Below are positions 1 through 7,896 of a stretch of 49,557 bases of DNA, one piece after another. The stretch spans positions 1 through 49,557 of the forward strand of contig JAJZYX010000007.1 in NCBI GenBank assembly GCA_021797855.1, read 5' to 3'. The notes beneath the pieces are model-generated. The model was not told the DNA's origin, made no database searches, and saw nothing but the letters and a program-made list of their open reading frames with translations. Numbering within the stretch: the stretch's first letter is position 1; each line of letters opens with the position of its first letter. Source of the stretch: Thermoplasmata archaeon (GTDB taxonomy: Archaea; Thermoplasmatota; Thermoplasmata; Thermoplasmatales; GCA-001856825). The position numbers and the translations under genes were made by a program.

Positions 1-1
1 A

Positions 2-2647
2 AAGGAATTAATCTCAGATTATGACCAAATAAAGAAATCAGGCGAAATCAAGCATAAAAACGAAGCTGAAACCAGAGACAGTTTCATAAATCCTTTATTC
101 AAAGCTCTAGGATGGAATACGGAAAACAGGTTAAATAAAACCGACTCAGTAACCCCTGAGGAAAAAATCTCAAAAAAGAGGGTAGATTATGGATTCAGGA
201 TTAACGGAATACCTAAATTTTTCCTTGAAGCCAAATCACTGAAAGAAGATGATATTCAGAACAATCCAAAATACGTCACACAAGCAATTGACTACGCATG
301 GATGAAGTCTTGTTCATGGGCGATACTCACAAATTTTGAAACATTAGCAGTTTACAATGCAGACTGGAAATCCTCTAATCTGTACGGAAATCTGTTATTT
401 ATTCTGCATCCCAATGATTTTCTAACTGACAATAGATTCAAGATGCTGTCAAAAGCAGGATTTGAGAGAAATGAACTAGACAAGGAAGCACTAAGGTATG
501 GCAAAAAACAAATGAAAAATAAGATTGATAAACAGCTCTTGCTAGATATGATAAGATTCAGGGAAATTCTCTCAAAGGACATTGTTAGAAACAATCAGGA
601 TAAGCATCTCACTCAGGATGATATAGACGAATCAGTCCAGAGGATACTAGACCGTCTCATCTTCATAAGAAACGCTGAAGACAGAGGGCTAGAAGAGAAT
701 CAGTTACAATCCAATGTCAGGCAATGGTATTCAAGAGGAAAAGGTCATCTTCTGAAGGAAATATCAAGGATTTATGCCGATTACGATAAGAACTATAACA
801 GCAAGCTCTTTGCTCACCATTTGTGCGATGACCTTTACATAGAGAATGAAGCACTTCAAGATGTCATAGAAGGTCTTAATCATTCCGAGGACAACTCTTA
901 CAGATACGATTTCTCTATCATTGAATCAGATGTTTTGGGAAACATATATGAACAGTATCTAGGCAATATCCTCAAATCAACGCCTAAAAGGGCAAAACTT
1001 GAGGAATCCAAGACTCATAGGAAAGAGCAAGGCATCTACTATACGCCTTCTTACATTGTTGATTATATCGTCAAAAATACAGTTGGAGAATTCATTAAGA
1101 CCCATACACCAGAAGAAATTAAAAAAGTAAGAATCTTAGACCCTGCTTGTGGTTCTGGTAGTTTCCTTATTAAAGCCTATAAAGAGCTAGAGAATTATTG
1201 GTTACATAATTCCGATTTTGCTCAAACCACATTGGACAGCGAGGAATTCTATTCAAAGAAGGTAGAAATTCTCAAGAATAACATATTTGGCATTGACCTA
1301 GACCCAAAAGCTGTTGAAATAGCCCAGTTAAACCTATTATTGCAGATATCTGAAAGGAAACAGAGATTGCCTATACTTCAAAATAACATAAAAGTTGGAA
1401 ACAGCTTGATTGATGACCCTTCCATATCTGATAGGGCTTTCAAATGGGAAGAGGAATTTTCAGAGATTATGAAAGAAGGTGGATTTGACATTGTGATAGG
1501 GAATCCGCCTTATGGTGCTGAATTAAGCAAGATTTTAAAGGAATTTTTGACAAAAAAGTTTGAAACAGACCGAACAGGGAATTCTGCGTCTTATTTTATA
1601 TGGAACTCCATTAATAATCTGAAACTAACTGGCATATTTGCGATGATAGTGCCAAAGCAATTAACCTATATCACGAATTGGCAAGGAACAAGAAGCTTGT
1701 TGCTTAACAACGGAATTTCACAGGTAATTGATGTGTCCGAAGCCTTTGGAGATGTAGAACTTGAACAAGTTATAGTGATTGCAAATAAAACTGTCAAGAC
1801 TGATGATAAAGTGGTCGTAGGATTTTCAAATAAGAATACTTTTGAAATTAGGTCTATACGTCCAAAATGGTTTTCAGAAAATAGGTTCCCCTTATGGATT
1901 ACTCAAGATAATGAGTCAATATTTGAAAAAATACTTGAGAATGCCGTACCTTTGTCCTCAATAGCGAAATTAAACTGGGGAGGAATGGTAGCCAAATTTC
2001 TTACAACAAACAAATCTATTGACACTATTCCTTGCATACGAGGAAGAGATGTTCAAAGATATCGATTCGAAGTGAATTGGTATATCCCCAAAAAAGACAT
2101 CATTCAGTCTTATTACGTAAAAGGTGAAAAGATACTGTGTCAGAGAATAGTTTCAAGATTTGGGGAGAAACTTGTTTCGAATTATAGAAATGCGAGAATA
2201 GTTTGCACTTATACAAATGATGATTATTATGCTGATAAAACTGTCACCTTAGTATGGAATTCCAGTATAAACCTAATGTATCTGACAGGTCTTCTCAATT
2301 CCAAGCTTATCAGTTGGTTTGCACACAGGTACTTATACAACAGGTCTCAGCTTACTATGGAATTTATGTACGATTATGCGAAAAATTTCCCAATACGCAT
2401 AAGTATACCTCCTAATCTGGCAGAGCAGGTCACAGTCAGGGTTGAAAAAATCACATCAATTTTGTCTTCAATTGAAATTAATAGGGAATTCAATTCAGAT
2501 AGGGTCAATGAAGCATTGAAACTTGCAGAAAAACTGAGCAAGGAAATAGACCAAACAATATATGAAATATATGGCTTGACCCAGAAGGAAATTTCTATTG
2601 TGGAAAATGATTTTGCCTATTGGCCACTCACAAGCCTAAAGATGTAA
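2..2647 (+). CDS. Single-chain restriction-modification enzyme (nuclease plus N6-adenine methyltransferase), 5' truncated
   Basis: The reading frame is open from the left edge, so the start lies outside the window; the first ATG (302) is internal because the sequence before it is clearly coding. Visible residues 62-78 form a PD-(D/E)xK nuclease core (D62, E76, K78 in a V-D-Y ... L-E-A-K arrangement). The methyltransferase part has a GIYYTP motif, SAM motif I DPACGSGSF near visible residue 380 and the catalytic NPPY at about 501. The rest resembles a TaqI/Eco57I-type target-recognition region. Known relatives cut and methylate DNA with one polypeptide (type IIG-like) or act in larger complexes. 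No separate specificity subunit or helicase is visible to the right. The gene is A+T-rich compared with the ribosomal genes beyond 2.9 kb, which suggests transfer. The general class is secure; the recognition site and exact type are unknown. Confidence 0.88.
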   Translation, partial: KELISDYDQIKKSGEIKHKNEAETRDSFINPLFKALGWNTENRLNKTDSVTPEEKISKKRVDYGFRINGIPKFFLEAKSLKEDDIQNNPKYVTQAIDYAWMKSCSWAILTNFETLAVYNADWKSSNLYGNLLFILHPNDFLTDNRFKMLSKAGFERNELDKEALRYGKKQMKNKIDKQLLLDMIRFREILSKDIVRNNQDKHLTQDDIDESVQRILDRLIFIRNAEDRGLEENQLQSNVRQWYSRGKGHLLKEISRIYADYDKNYNSKLFAHHLCDDLYIENEALQDVIEGLNHSEDNSYRYDFSIIESDVLGNIYEQYLGNILKSTPKRAKLEESKTHRKEQGIYYTPSYIVDYIVKNTVGEFIKTHTPEEIKKVRILDPACGSGSFLIKAYKELENYWLHNSDFAQTTLDSEEFYSKKVEILKNNIFGIDLDPKAVEIAQLNLLLQISERKQRLPILQNNIKVGNSLIDDPSISDRAFKWEEEFSEIMKEGGFDIVIGNPPYGAELSKILKEFLTKKFETDRTGNSASYFIWNSINNLKLTGIFAMIVPKQLTYITNWQGTRSLLLNNGISQVIDVSEAFGDVELEQVIVIANKTVKTDDKVVVGFSNKNTFEIRSIRPKWFSENRFPLWITQDNESIFEKILENAVPLSSIAKLNWGGMVAKFLTTNKSIDTIPCIRGRDVQRYRFEVNWYIPKKDIIQSYYVKGEKILCQRIVSRFGEKLVSNYRNARIVCTYTNDDYYADKTVTLVWNSSINLMYLTGLLNSKLISWFAHRYLYNRSQLTMEFMYDYAKNFPIRISIPPNLAEQVTVRVEKITSILSSIEINREFNSDRVNEALKLAEKLSKEIDQTIYEIYGLTQKEISIVENDFAYWPLTSLKM

Positions 2648-2772
2648 GGGATATTGGAATATCTGAAAGGGAATTGAAGAGAAAAAAAGCTGAGATAAGG
2701 AAAGGTAAGAGGTTAAACTTCAATACTAAGGTAAATAGGATTCTGTTATCACTTTACAAATCCAGACCATAA
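2620..2772 (+). other. Short frame overlapping the 3' end of the restriction-modification gene
   Basis: A reading frame without an ATG (possible TTG at 2620) runs about 50 codons in the +1 frame. It overlaps the last 28 bases of the restriction-modification gene and ends at 2772. Its product would be strongly basic (many Lys/Arg), including an ERELKRKKAEIRKGKR stretch. It could be a small coupled gene, the original C-terminus lost by a frameshift, or chance. I see no family match. Confidence 0.2.
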
Positions 2773-2860
2773 ATAGGACGATTATTATTTTCATTGCTAT
2801 ATATTGCTTTATATAAGGGGTGACATTTTTTCGCTGTTATCTATATCCCCTTAAGCAAAG

Positions 2861-2935
2861 TGGGACCGCCGAGATTTGAACTCGGGTCACCAACACCCCA
2901 AGCTGGTAGGATGGTCCAATCTACCCTACGGTCCC
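2861..2935 (-). tRNA. tRNA-Pro (anticodon GGG)
   Basis: The reverse complement folds as a full cloverleaf: acceptor GGGACCG/CGGTCCC, anticodon stem CCAGC/GTTGG with loop TTGGGGT (anticodon GGG), T arm CGAGTTCAAATCTCG, discriminator A. There is no intron and no encoded CCA. The 5' end lies one base after the rpoN stop codon, so it is probably cotranscribed with rpoN. Its 3' end marks the edge of the A+T-rich restriction-modification segment. Confidence 0.95.
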
Positions 2936-2936
2936 A

Positions 2937-3158
2937 TCAGTCGAAAGGTAGTATCTCTTCTAGGAGGTCTGCGTTTGAAAGGATCATCCTTCTGCAGCAA
3001 TATCTTGTCACGTTCAAGTCATCGAGGATTCCAGAAATCTCCTCCGGGGTAGCTTCCCTGTTTTTTGTCTTCCTTATCTCCTCTACCCTGTCTGTGAACT
3101 TCACGTAATCTGACCCTATGACCCTTCCGCAGCTAAAACATCTAACCGGTATTATCAT
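2937..3158 (-). CDS. rpoN: DNA-directed RNA polymerase subunit N (Rpb10)
   Basis: This 73-residue protein has the family's N-terminal zinc motif (MIIPVRCFSCG) and the paired cysteines YCCRRM that complete the zinc site. Its length is normal for archaeal Rpo10, a small assembly subunit joining the two largest polymerase subunits through the Rpo3/Rpo11 platform. It follows uS9 with a 4-base gap, in the conserved archaeal order eL18-uL13-uS9-rpoN. The downstream tRNA-Pro begins after one base, so RNA processing must separate the two. Confidence 0.97.
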   Translation of the reverse strand: MIIPVRCFSCGRVIGSDYVKFTDRVEEIRKTKNREATPEEISGILDDLNVTRYCCRRMILSNADLLEEILPFD

Positions 3159-3162
3159 TATT

Positions 3163-3558
3163 TCACCTGTAGGACTTCTGCTTCTTCTTCCTAGCCCCTT
3201 TTCCTCCGGGCTTCTTTGGAAGTTTTCTCCTAACGTCGTTTACCAGCAACGCCCTATCGTAATCCTTGAAGGCCTTCTCCAGCTCCTGGTCTTTGAAGAA
3301 ATCGATTATTGCTCTCGATATGGCAGTCCTTGCAGCCTCAGCCTGGCCAATGACCCCTCCTCCTCTAGTGTTGACGGAAATGTCCACTTTCGTCACTCTG
3401 TCTCCAGCAAGCATCACTGGCTCCATCATCTTCAGCTTTGCCAGCTCTGGCTGATAGATCTCCAGCGGAATGCCGTTGATCCTGATCCTTCCCTTCCCCT
3501 CCTTTATCGTCGCCCTGGCGACTGCGGTTTTCCTTGCCCCGCTGGTTTCAATTACCAT
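3163..3558 (-). CDS. rpsI: Small ribosomal subunit protein uS9
   Basis: The 131-residue product shows the uS9 signature: an N-terminal S-G-A-R-K-T-A-V-A-R stretch, a central NTRGGGVIGQAEAARTAISR block, and a very basic C-terminus ending KKKQKSYR, which in this family reaches the P-site tRNA. The ATG start overlaps the end of uL13 by 11 bases, so translation is probably coupled. The length is usual for archaea. Confidence 0.97.
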   Translation of the reverse strand: MVIETSGARKTAVARATIKEGKGRIRINGIPLEIYQPELAKLKMMEPVMLAGDRVTKVDISVNTRGGGVIGQAEAARTAISRAIIDFFKDQELEKAFKDYDRALLVNDVRRKLPKKPGGKGARKKKQKSYR

Positions 3559-3979
3559 CTACTACCACCTTTGATCCCAGCTCTTTAGATACCTCGTATA
3601 GTGTTATGACATTTGATACGTGCTTGTTCTGGTACTTCTCGAGCTTCTCGAGCTCCTTCCCTTTGAAGTCCTTTGGGACGCCTATGTACACCCTCAGCCT
3701 CTTGTAAGCTTCCTTTCCCTTCGTGTTTTTCATTGGGAGCATCCCTCTTACCGTCCTCCTGAAGATCCTGTCCGCTTCTTTCGGGAATCTTGGCCCCTTC
3801 CTGACGGATCCAACATCCCTTTCCATCTTGTACCTCTCTATCGTGACTCTCCTTCTTCCCGTGACTACTGCCTTCTCTGCGTTCACCACAACTATCTCAT
3901 CGTTCTTCGTCAGGAGCTCCTTAGCTAGGTATGACGAAGCCCGTCCAAGAACTAAATTAGTGCCATCAATAATTCTAAT
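3548..3979 (-). CDS. rplM: Large ribosomal subunit protein uL13, probable AUU start
   Basis: Starting from ATT at 3979 gives 143 residues beginning (M)RIIDGTNLVLGRASSYLAK. This lines up residue for residue with archaeal uL13 N-termini of the form MRII-x-x-x-x-L-I-L-G-R. The first canonical start in frame (GTG at 3889) would remove 30 conserved residues. Between the stop of eL18 and GTG 3889 there is no in-frame ATG, GTG or TTG. A GGTGAT Shine-Dalgarno (3985-3990) sits exactly 5 bases before the ATT. uL13 is an early 23S-binding assembly protein. The gene lies between eL18 (6-base gap) and uS9 (11-base overlap). The family is certain; the start codon is inferred from alignment and spacing. Confidence 0.93.
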   Translation of the reverse strand: MRIIDGTNLVLGRASSYLAKELLTKNDEIVVVNAEKAVVTGRRRVTIERYKMERDVGSVRKGPRFPKEADRIFRRTVRGMLPMKNTKGKEAYKRLRVYIGVPKDFKGKELEKLEKYQNKHVSNVITLYEVSKELGSKVVVDGN

Positions 3980-3984
3980 TTCAC

Positions 3985-3990
3985 ATCACC
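3985..3990 (-). promoter_or_regulatory. Shine-Dalgarno GGTGAT that fixes the rplM start
   Basis: GGTGAT complements the conserved 3' end of archaeal 16S rRNA (AUCACCUCC). It overlaps the eL18 stop codon and lies 5 bases before ATT 3979, the same spacing as the GGTGAT (15411-15416) before the ATG of dnaG. Confidence 0.7.
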
Positions 3991-4342
3991 CTATTATCTT
4001 TATTTTCGTCCCCTTCGCATTTTCATTCATCAGCTCGTTAAGCGTGAGCGTCTTCCCGCCCGCTTCCTCTATCTTTGACTTGGCGGACTTGGAAAAGTAC
4101 AGCGCGGCCACCTTTACAGGCTCCTCTATCCTACCTGCGCCCAGAACTACCCCTGGAACCACAACGGTGGAATCTGCCGAAGCATACCTGGATATCTTTC
4201 CAACGTTTACTTCCACCAGGCTGTCCTTCGACTTCCTTATCCTTTTGGCTATGTCTTCCCAGAACCTTGAATCGTTAGCTATTGCTGTCTTCTTCAGTTC
4301 CAAGGCAAGTTTCTCCCTTTCCTTCTTTTCATTTACCCCCAT
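3986..4342 (-). CDS. rpl18e: Large ribosomal subunit protein eL18
   Basis: This 118-residue product matches archaeal eL18: the KTAIANDSRFWEDIAKRI segment, the VNVGKISRYA block, and VVPGVVLGAGRI followed by a short C-terminus. The ATG at 4342 is preceded by AGGTGCT, a plausible Shine-Dalgarno. It is the first gene of the eL18-uL13-uS9-rpoN-tRNA-Pro transcription unit, and a TATA-like element lies between it and folD. Confidence 0.96.
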   Translation of the reverse strand: MGVNEKKEREKLALELKKTAIANDSRFWEDIAKRIRKSKDSLVEVNVGKISRYASADSTVVVPGVVLGAGRIEEPVKVAALYFSKSAKSKIEEAGGKTLTLNELMNENAKGTKIKIIG

Positions 4343-4376
4343 TTATCTAGCACCTGGGTCGGAAGGTATGAATTAA

Positions 4377-4387
4377 CTATTAATAAA
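4377..4387 (-). promoter_or_regulatory. TATA-like promoter element of the eL18 operon
   Basis: On the minus strand the sequence reads TTTATTAATAG, between the folD stop (4390) and the eL18 ATG (4342). The distance would put transcription start near 4357 and leave a short leader containing the Shine-Dalgarno. Confidence 0.5.
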
Positions 4388-4389
4388 CC

Positions 4390-5196
4390 TTATCGGCTCT
4401 TTGCCAGTGTCACGGCATTTTTGAGGATAAGAACGCTCGTAATCGCTCCAACCCCTCCCGGTACCGGGGTATAATCTACGAGTTCATTCTCCCTATCTAC
4501 CTCGAAATCACCCCTGACCTTTCCGTCAACCACGTTTATCCCGATGTCCACCACTATCTTTCTGCTCTTTATGGATGATGATTTGAGATATCCTGCCTTT
4601 CCCACGGCCAGGAATATGATATCCGCTCTGTTCATCAAATCCTCCAGGTTCCTGGTTTTGCTGTGAGCTACAGTCACAGTCGCGTCCCTATTCAGCAACA
4701 TCTGCGACAGCGGCCTTCCGACTGTGACGGACCTATTAATAATGAGCGTGTCCTTGCCCTTCAGGTCTATTTTGTTTCCAAGAAGTATCTCTATGGATGC
4801 CTTTGGGGTAGCTGGAGCAATCGTCTCATCACCAAAGTAAATCTTTCCCATGTTCTGGTATGTCACGCAATCTGCATCCTTGTCGGGGTCAAGGGCATCT
4901 GCCACCATGTCGTTTGTGATCCCCTTCGGAAACGGTCTTCCCACTATTATTGCGTCCACGGTATCGTCGTTGTTGAGCTTCTGAACTGTGTCCATCAGTT
5001 CTTCCCCTTTAATTATATGTGTGCTGAAGTCTATGCCCACCTTTTCCGCGTTCTTTTTTATGCTGTTGAAATATACTATGGACTCCTGATCCTCTTCGTA
5101 CGCCACTCCTCTCATCACCACCCTACCTACCTGAGAGACCTCCTTCCCGATCTCTTCAAGCATCTTCTTCGATATCTGTTTGCCGTCGAGAATCAT
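4390..5196 (-). CDS. folD: Bifunctional methylenetetrahydrofolate dehydrogenase/cyclohydrolase
   Basis: The protein begins MILDGKQISKKML, the normal FolD N-terminus, so I prefer ATG 5196; an in-frame ATG at 5229 would add 11 unconserved residues. Family landmarks follow: an N-terminal substrate domain with Y-F-N-S-I-K-K (the catalytic-lysine region), a central VGRPFPKG block, the NAD(P)-binding loop RSVTVGRPLSQML, and the C-terminal TPVPGGVGAITS signature. It interconverts methylene-, methenyl- and formyl-tetrahydrofolate, which fits the purE gene further along. It is divergent from lonB. The length (268 residues) is near the family norm. Confidence 0.95.
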   Translation of the reverse strand: MILDGKQISKKMLEEIGKEVSQVGRVVMRGVAYEEDQESIVYFNSIKKNAEKVGIDFSTHIIKGEELMDTVQKLNNDDTVDAIIVGRPFPKGITNDMVADALDPDKDADCVTYQNMGKIYFGDETIAPATPKASIEILLGNKIDLKGKDTLIINRSVTVGRPLSQMLLNRDATVTVAHSKTRNLEDLMNRADIIFLAVGKAGYLKSSSIKSRKIVVDIGINVVDGKVRGDFEVDRENELVDYTPVPGGVGAITSVLILKNAVTLAKSR

Positions 5197-5289
5197 GTCC
5201 GTATATCCATTCTGGGAATTAAATATCATCTGCCGGCCTTCACGTTTAAAAACAAAACACTTAATTAGGGATTTTCACTTGCCTAACGA

Positions 5290-7227
5290 ATGGACGAGCT
5301 AGCAGAGTGGATAAAGTCTAAAGGCATCAATACCACTAATGACATCAAAGTCCCAGACAAGCTGGTAGATCAGGTAATAGGGCAGGACCAGGGCGTTGAA
5401 GTCATAAAGAGGGCTGCAAAGCAGAAGAGGCACGTTATTCTGATCGGTGAACCTGGAACTGGCAAGTCGATGCTGGCCCAGTCTATGACTGATTTCATTC
5501 CAAAGGAAGAGCTGGAGGACATTCTTGTTTTTCATAACCCGGAAGATCCGAATCGTCCAAAGATTGTGACGGTTCCTGCAGGGAAGGGCAAGGAGATCAT
5601 TAAGGACTACCAGAAGAGGGCTGATCAGGAGAAGACTGAAAGACAGAGGAGCGTGAGGATACTCGTCATCTTCATAGTGATAATAGGTCTGATATTTGCA
5701 TTCATCAACTATCCAACATCACATTCAATAGATTCCACTCCGATATTCCTGGCCATAATGGCGGCAGCGTTCCTCTACATAGCTCTTAACATGGGTCCAG
5801 TGGCCAGGGAGGACAAGACACTCGTACCGAAGCTTCTGGTCGGGCATGACAAGGATGACAAGCCACCGTTTATCGATTCTACAGGAGCTCAGGCAGGCGC
5901 TTTGCTTGGGGACGTTAGACACGACCCGTTCCAATCTGGCGGATTGGAAACGCCGGCGCATCTCAGGGTGGAAGCAGGGAACATTCACAAGGCCAATAAG
6001 GGAGTTCTCTTCATCGATGAAATAAATACGCTAAGGATGGAGAGCCAGCAGAGCCTGCTCACCGCAATGCAGGAGAAGAAGTACACGATTTCTGGACAGA
6101 GTGAAAGGTCCGCAGGAGCGCTGGTCCAGACGGAAATGGTCCCGTGCGATTTCATACTTGTGGCGTCAGGAAACCTGGACGCGCTTCAGGGAATGCACCC
6201 TGCTCTGAGGTCGAGAATACGGGGCTACGGTTACGAAGTGTATATGAACACAATGATGGATGATACCGAAGAGAACAGGGAGAAGCTGATGAGGTTCGTC
6301 GGGCAGGAAGTTGCCAAGGACAAGAAGATACCACCATTCGATTATACCGCCGTGGCGGAGGTCATCAGGGAAGCCCAGAAGAGGGCAGGAAGGAAGGGGA
6401 AGATTACCCTGAGATTGAGGGAGATGGGTGGCCTTATCAGAATCGCAGGCGATCTGGCCGTTCAGTCGGGTTCGCCGGTTGTGACGGCGGAACACGTGAT
6501 AAAGGCAAAGCTCAAGGCGAGGCCCCTGGAGCAGCAGATTGCCGATAAGCACATCGAGGCCTACAAGAACTACAGGACATTCACCAACGAGGGTTATTCG
6601 ATAGGCATCGTCAACGGCCTTGCCGTATTCAGTGCAGGTTCCGGGATGGCGGAATATTCAGGGATAGTCATGCCCGTGGCCGCGGAGGTCACTCCCGCGC
6701 AGGAGAAGGAGAGCGGGAAAGTTATAGCGACGGGGAAGCTGGGGGAGATTGCTAAGGAGGCAGTCCAGAACGTCTCCGCTGTGATCAAGAAATACACGGG
6801 GCAGGATATAGCAAATCACGATGTGCACATTCAGTTCATAGGAAGTTACGAGGGAGTGGAAGGCGATTCAGCCAGCATAACGATTGCGACCGCCGTCGTA
6901 TCTGCAATGGAGGGCATACCGGTTGACCAGTCCTATGCAATGACCGGCTCGCTCTCGATCAGAGGGCAGGTCCTGCCGGTCGGAGGGGTGACAGCGAAGG
7001 TAGAGGCTGCCATAGAAGCAGGCTTCAAGAATGTAATTGTGCCTGAGAGCAACAAGGGGGACATAATACTGGAGGAGACGCAAAGGGCGAAGATACAGAT
7101 CCATGTTGTAAGAACCATAAGCGAGGTCCTCAACCTTGTGCTGGCTTCCACCAAGTCAAAGACCTCCCTACTGTCAAAGTTCGAGCTTGCCGTACCCACC
7201 GGCCAGGTGATGGTCAATCCCAGTTGA
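5290..7227 (+). CDS. lonB: Archaeal membrane-bound ATP-dependent Lon protease (LonB)
   Basis: The 645-residue protein has an AAA+ domain (Walker A GEPGTGKS at 53-60, Walker B VLFIDEI at 239-245) interrupted by two membrane helices at about 112-130 and 149-167. That insertion is diagnostic of archaeal LonB. The C-terminal protease domain has the dyad Ser527 (EGDSAS) and Lys570 (GGVTAK), 43 residues apart as in characterised LonB enzymes. It degrades unfolded and regulatory proteins at the cytoplasmic face of the membrane. Its last codons contain the Shine-Dalgarno and start of the following cgi121 gene, an 11-base overlap. Confidence 0.97.
   Translation: MDELAEWIKSKGINTTNDIKVPDKLVDQVIGQDQGVEVIKRAAKQKRHVILIGEPGTGKSMLAQSMTDFIPKEELEDILVFHNPEDPNRPKIVTVPAGKGKEIIKDYQKRADQEKTERQRSVRILVIFIVIIGLIFAFINYPTSHSIDSTPIFLAIMAAAFLYIALNMGPVAREDKTLVPKLLVGHDKDDKPPFIDSTGAQAGALLGDVRHDPFQSGGLETPAHLRVEAGNIHKANKGVLFIDEINTLRMESQQSLLTAMQEKKYTISGQSERSAGALVQTEMVPCDFILVASGNLDALQGMHPALRSRIRGYGYEVYMNTMMDDTEENREKLMRFVGQEVAKDKKIPPFDYTAVAEVIREAQKRAGRKGKITLRLREMGGLIRIAGDLAVQSGSPVVTAEHVIKAKLKARPLEQQIADKHIEAYKNYRTFTNEGYSIGIVNGLAVFSAGSGMAEYSGIVMPVAAEVTPAQEKESGKVIATGKLGEIAKEAVQNVSAVIKKYTGQDIANHDVHIQFIGSYEGVEGDSASITIATAVVSAMEGIPVDQSYAMTGSLSIRGQVLPVGGVTAKVEAAIEAGFKNVIVPESNKGDIILEETQRAKIQIHVVRTISEVLNLVLASTKSKTSLLSKFELAVPTGQVMVNPS
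7206..7211 (+). promoter_or_regulatory. Shine-Dalgarno GGTGAT inside lonB that fixes the cgi121 start
   Basis: GGTGAT within the last lonB codons lies exactly 5 bases before ATC 7217 in the cgi121 frame. It matches the archaeal 16S 3' end and the spacing used before dnaG and rplM. Confidence 0.6.
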
Positions 7228-7621
7228 CCTCACCTATCATTTCCTTGACGTATTCGAAGAGGGGAGGTTAGAAGACTTCAAGAACTGCTCTCTTGTCAGG
7301 GAGGATAGGATACTGGGCAAAGCTCATCTGGAGGTAGCAATACTTTATGCATCCTCCAATTTCGAGGAGGGCAGGTCTATAAGCAAGTCCATCTGGAACG
7401 AGATCCTTCTCTACTTATCTCTCCAGAGGCAGATACACAAGGCTTTCGATATAGTGGGGGTGAAGGGATACTCAGGAAAGGTCATAAAGGTGGAATATCA
7501 GGAAGCGGGAGCAGCAAAGCCCCGCATCGAAATTACTGACGATAAGCTGTCCTACTGGAAAGTAAAATCTACTGATGAACTTCTCGAAAGGATGGCACTT
7601 TTCCACATAGAGAATCGCTGA
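7217..7621 (+). CDS. cgi121: KEOPS complex subunit Cgi121, probable AUC start
   Basis: An uninterrupted frame follows lonB with no ATG, GTG or TTG until deep inside the gene. From ATC 7217 it gives 134 residues. The centre carries the Cgi121/TPRKB signature: a SKSIWNEILLYLSLQRQI block, then HKAFDIVGVKGY, matching archaeal Cgi121 (S-x-W-x-E-I-L ... Q-R-Q-I-x-x-A-x-x-x-x-G). Cgi121 binds tRNA and the Bud32 kinase in the KEOPS complex, which makes t6A on ANN-decoding tRNAs. The frame opens after TGA 7208-7210; the Shine-Dalgarno at 7206-7211 supports initiation at 7217. A +1 frameshift from the lonB end is possible but less likely. I am sure of the family and moderately sure of the start. Confidence 0.85.
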   Translation: MPVDLTYHFLDVFEEGRLEDFKNCSLVREDRILGKAHLEVAILYASSNFEEGRSISKSIWNEILLYLSLQRQIHKAFDIVGVKGYSGKVIKVEYQEAGAAKPRIEITDDKLSYWKVKSTDELLERMALFHIENR

Positions 7622-7683
7622 AGGGTTCCCTGAAATTTTCCATATTTTCTAAATACCGCACTCCTTCAGAACGCCGTTAATAA

Positions 7684-7739
7684 GTGATGAGGGAATATAT
7701 CCTGCTGACTTTTCTGCGCATATACGTACTGCCCTCTGA
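7684..7739 (+). ncRNA. Weak candidate box C/D guide RNA
   Basis: In the gap between cgi121 and lhr there is GTGATGA (7684-7690), CTGA (7705-7708) and CTGA (7736-7739), spaced like boxes C, D' and D. A convincing C' box and a terminal stem are absent, so this may be chance. Confidence 0.18.
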
Positions 7740-7850
7740 ATAAGTCCTAATCATCCAGAAGTGGGGAAGGGGACAGATGTTTCGTCCCCTAAGGTCGCTG
7801 CAGGTGAAAGTGAAGAAACTGAGGAATAGGTGTGTTGCAATTTCCACATG

Positions 7851-7858
7851 TTTTTATA
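7851..7858 (+). promoter_or_regulatory. TATA-like element before the Lhr helicase
   Basis: TTTTTATA lies about 40 bases before the ATG at 7897, giving a predicted start near 7882 and a short leader. Confidence 0.45.
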
Positions 7859-7896
7859 GCTTCTACGTATACCTTTCCCACTTCGCAGGAATCTGA

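Noticed and set aside
3548-3889. uL13 starting at GTG 3889
   Set aside because: It would lose the conserved I-I-D-G-T-N-L-V-L-G-R-A-S-S block that aligns with the family N-terminus.
3118-4376. Long plus-strand frames across the ribosomal protein genes
   Set aside because: They are antisense shadows of uS9, uL13 and eL18, which have clear family identity on the minus strand.
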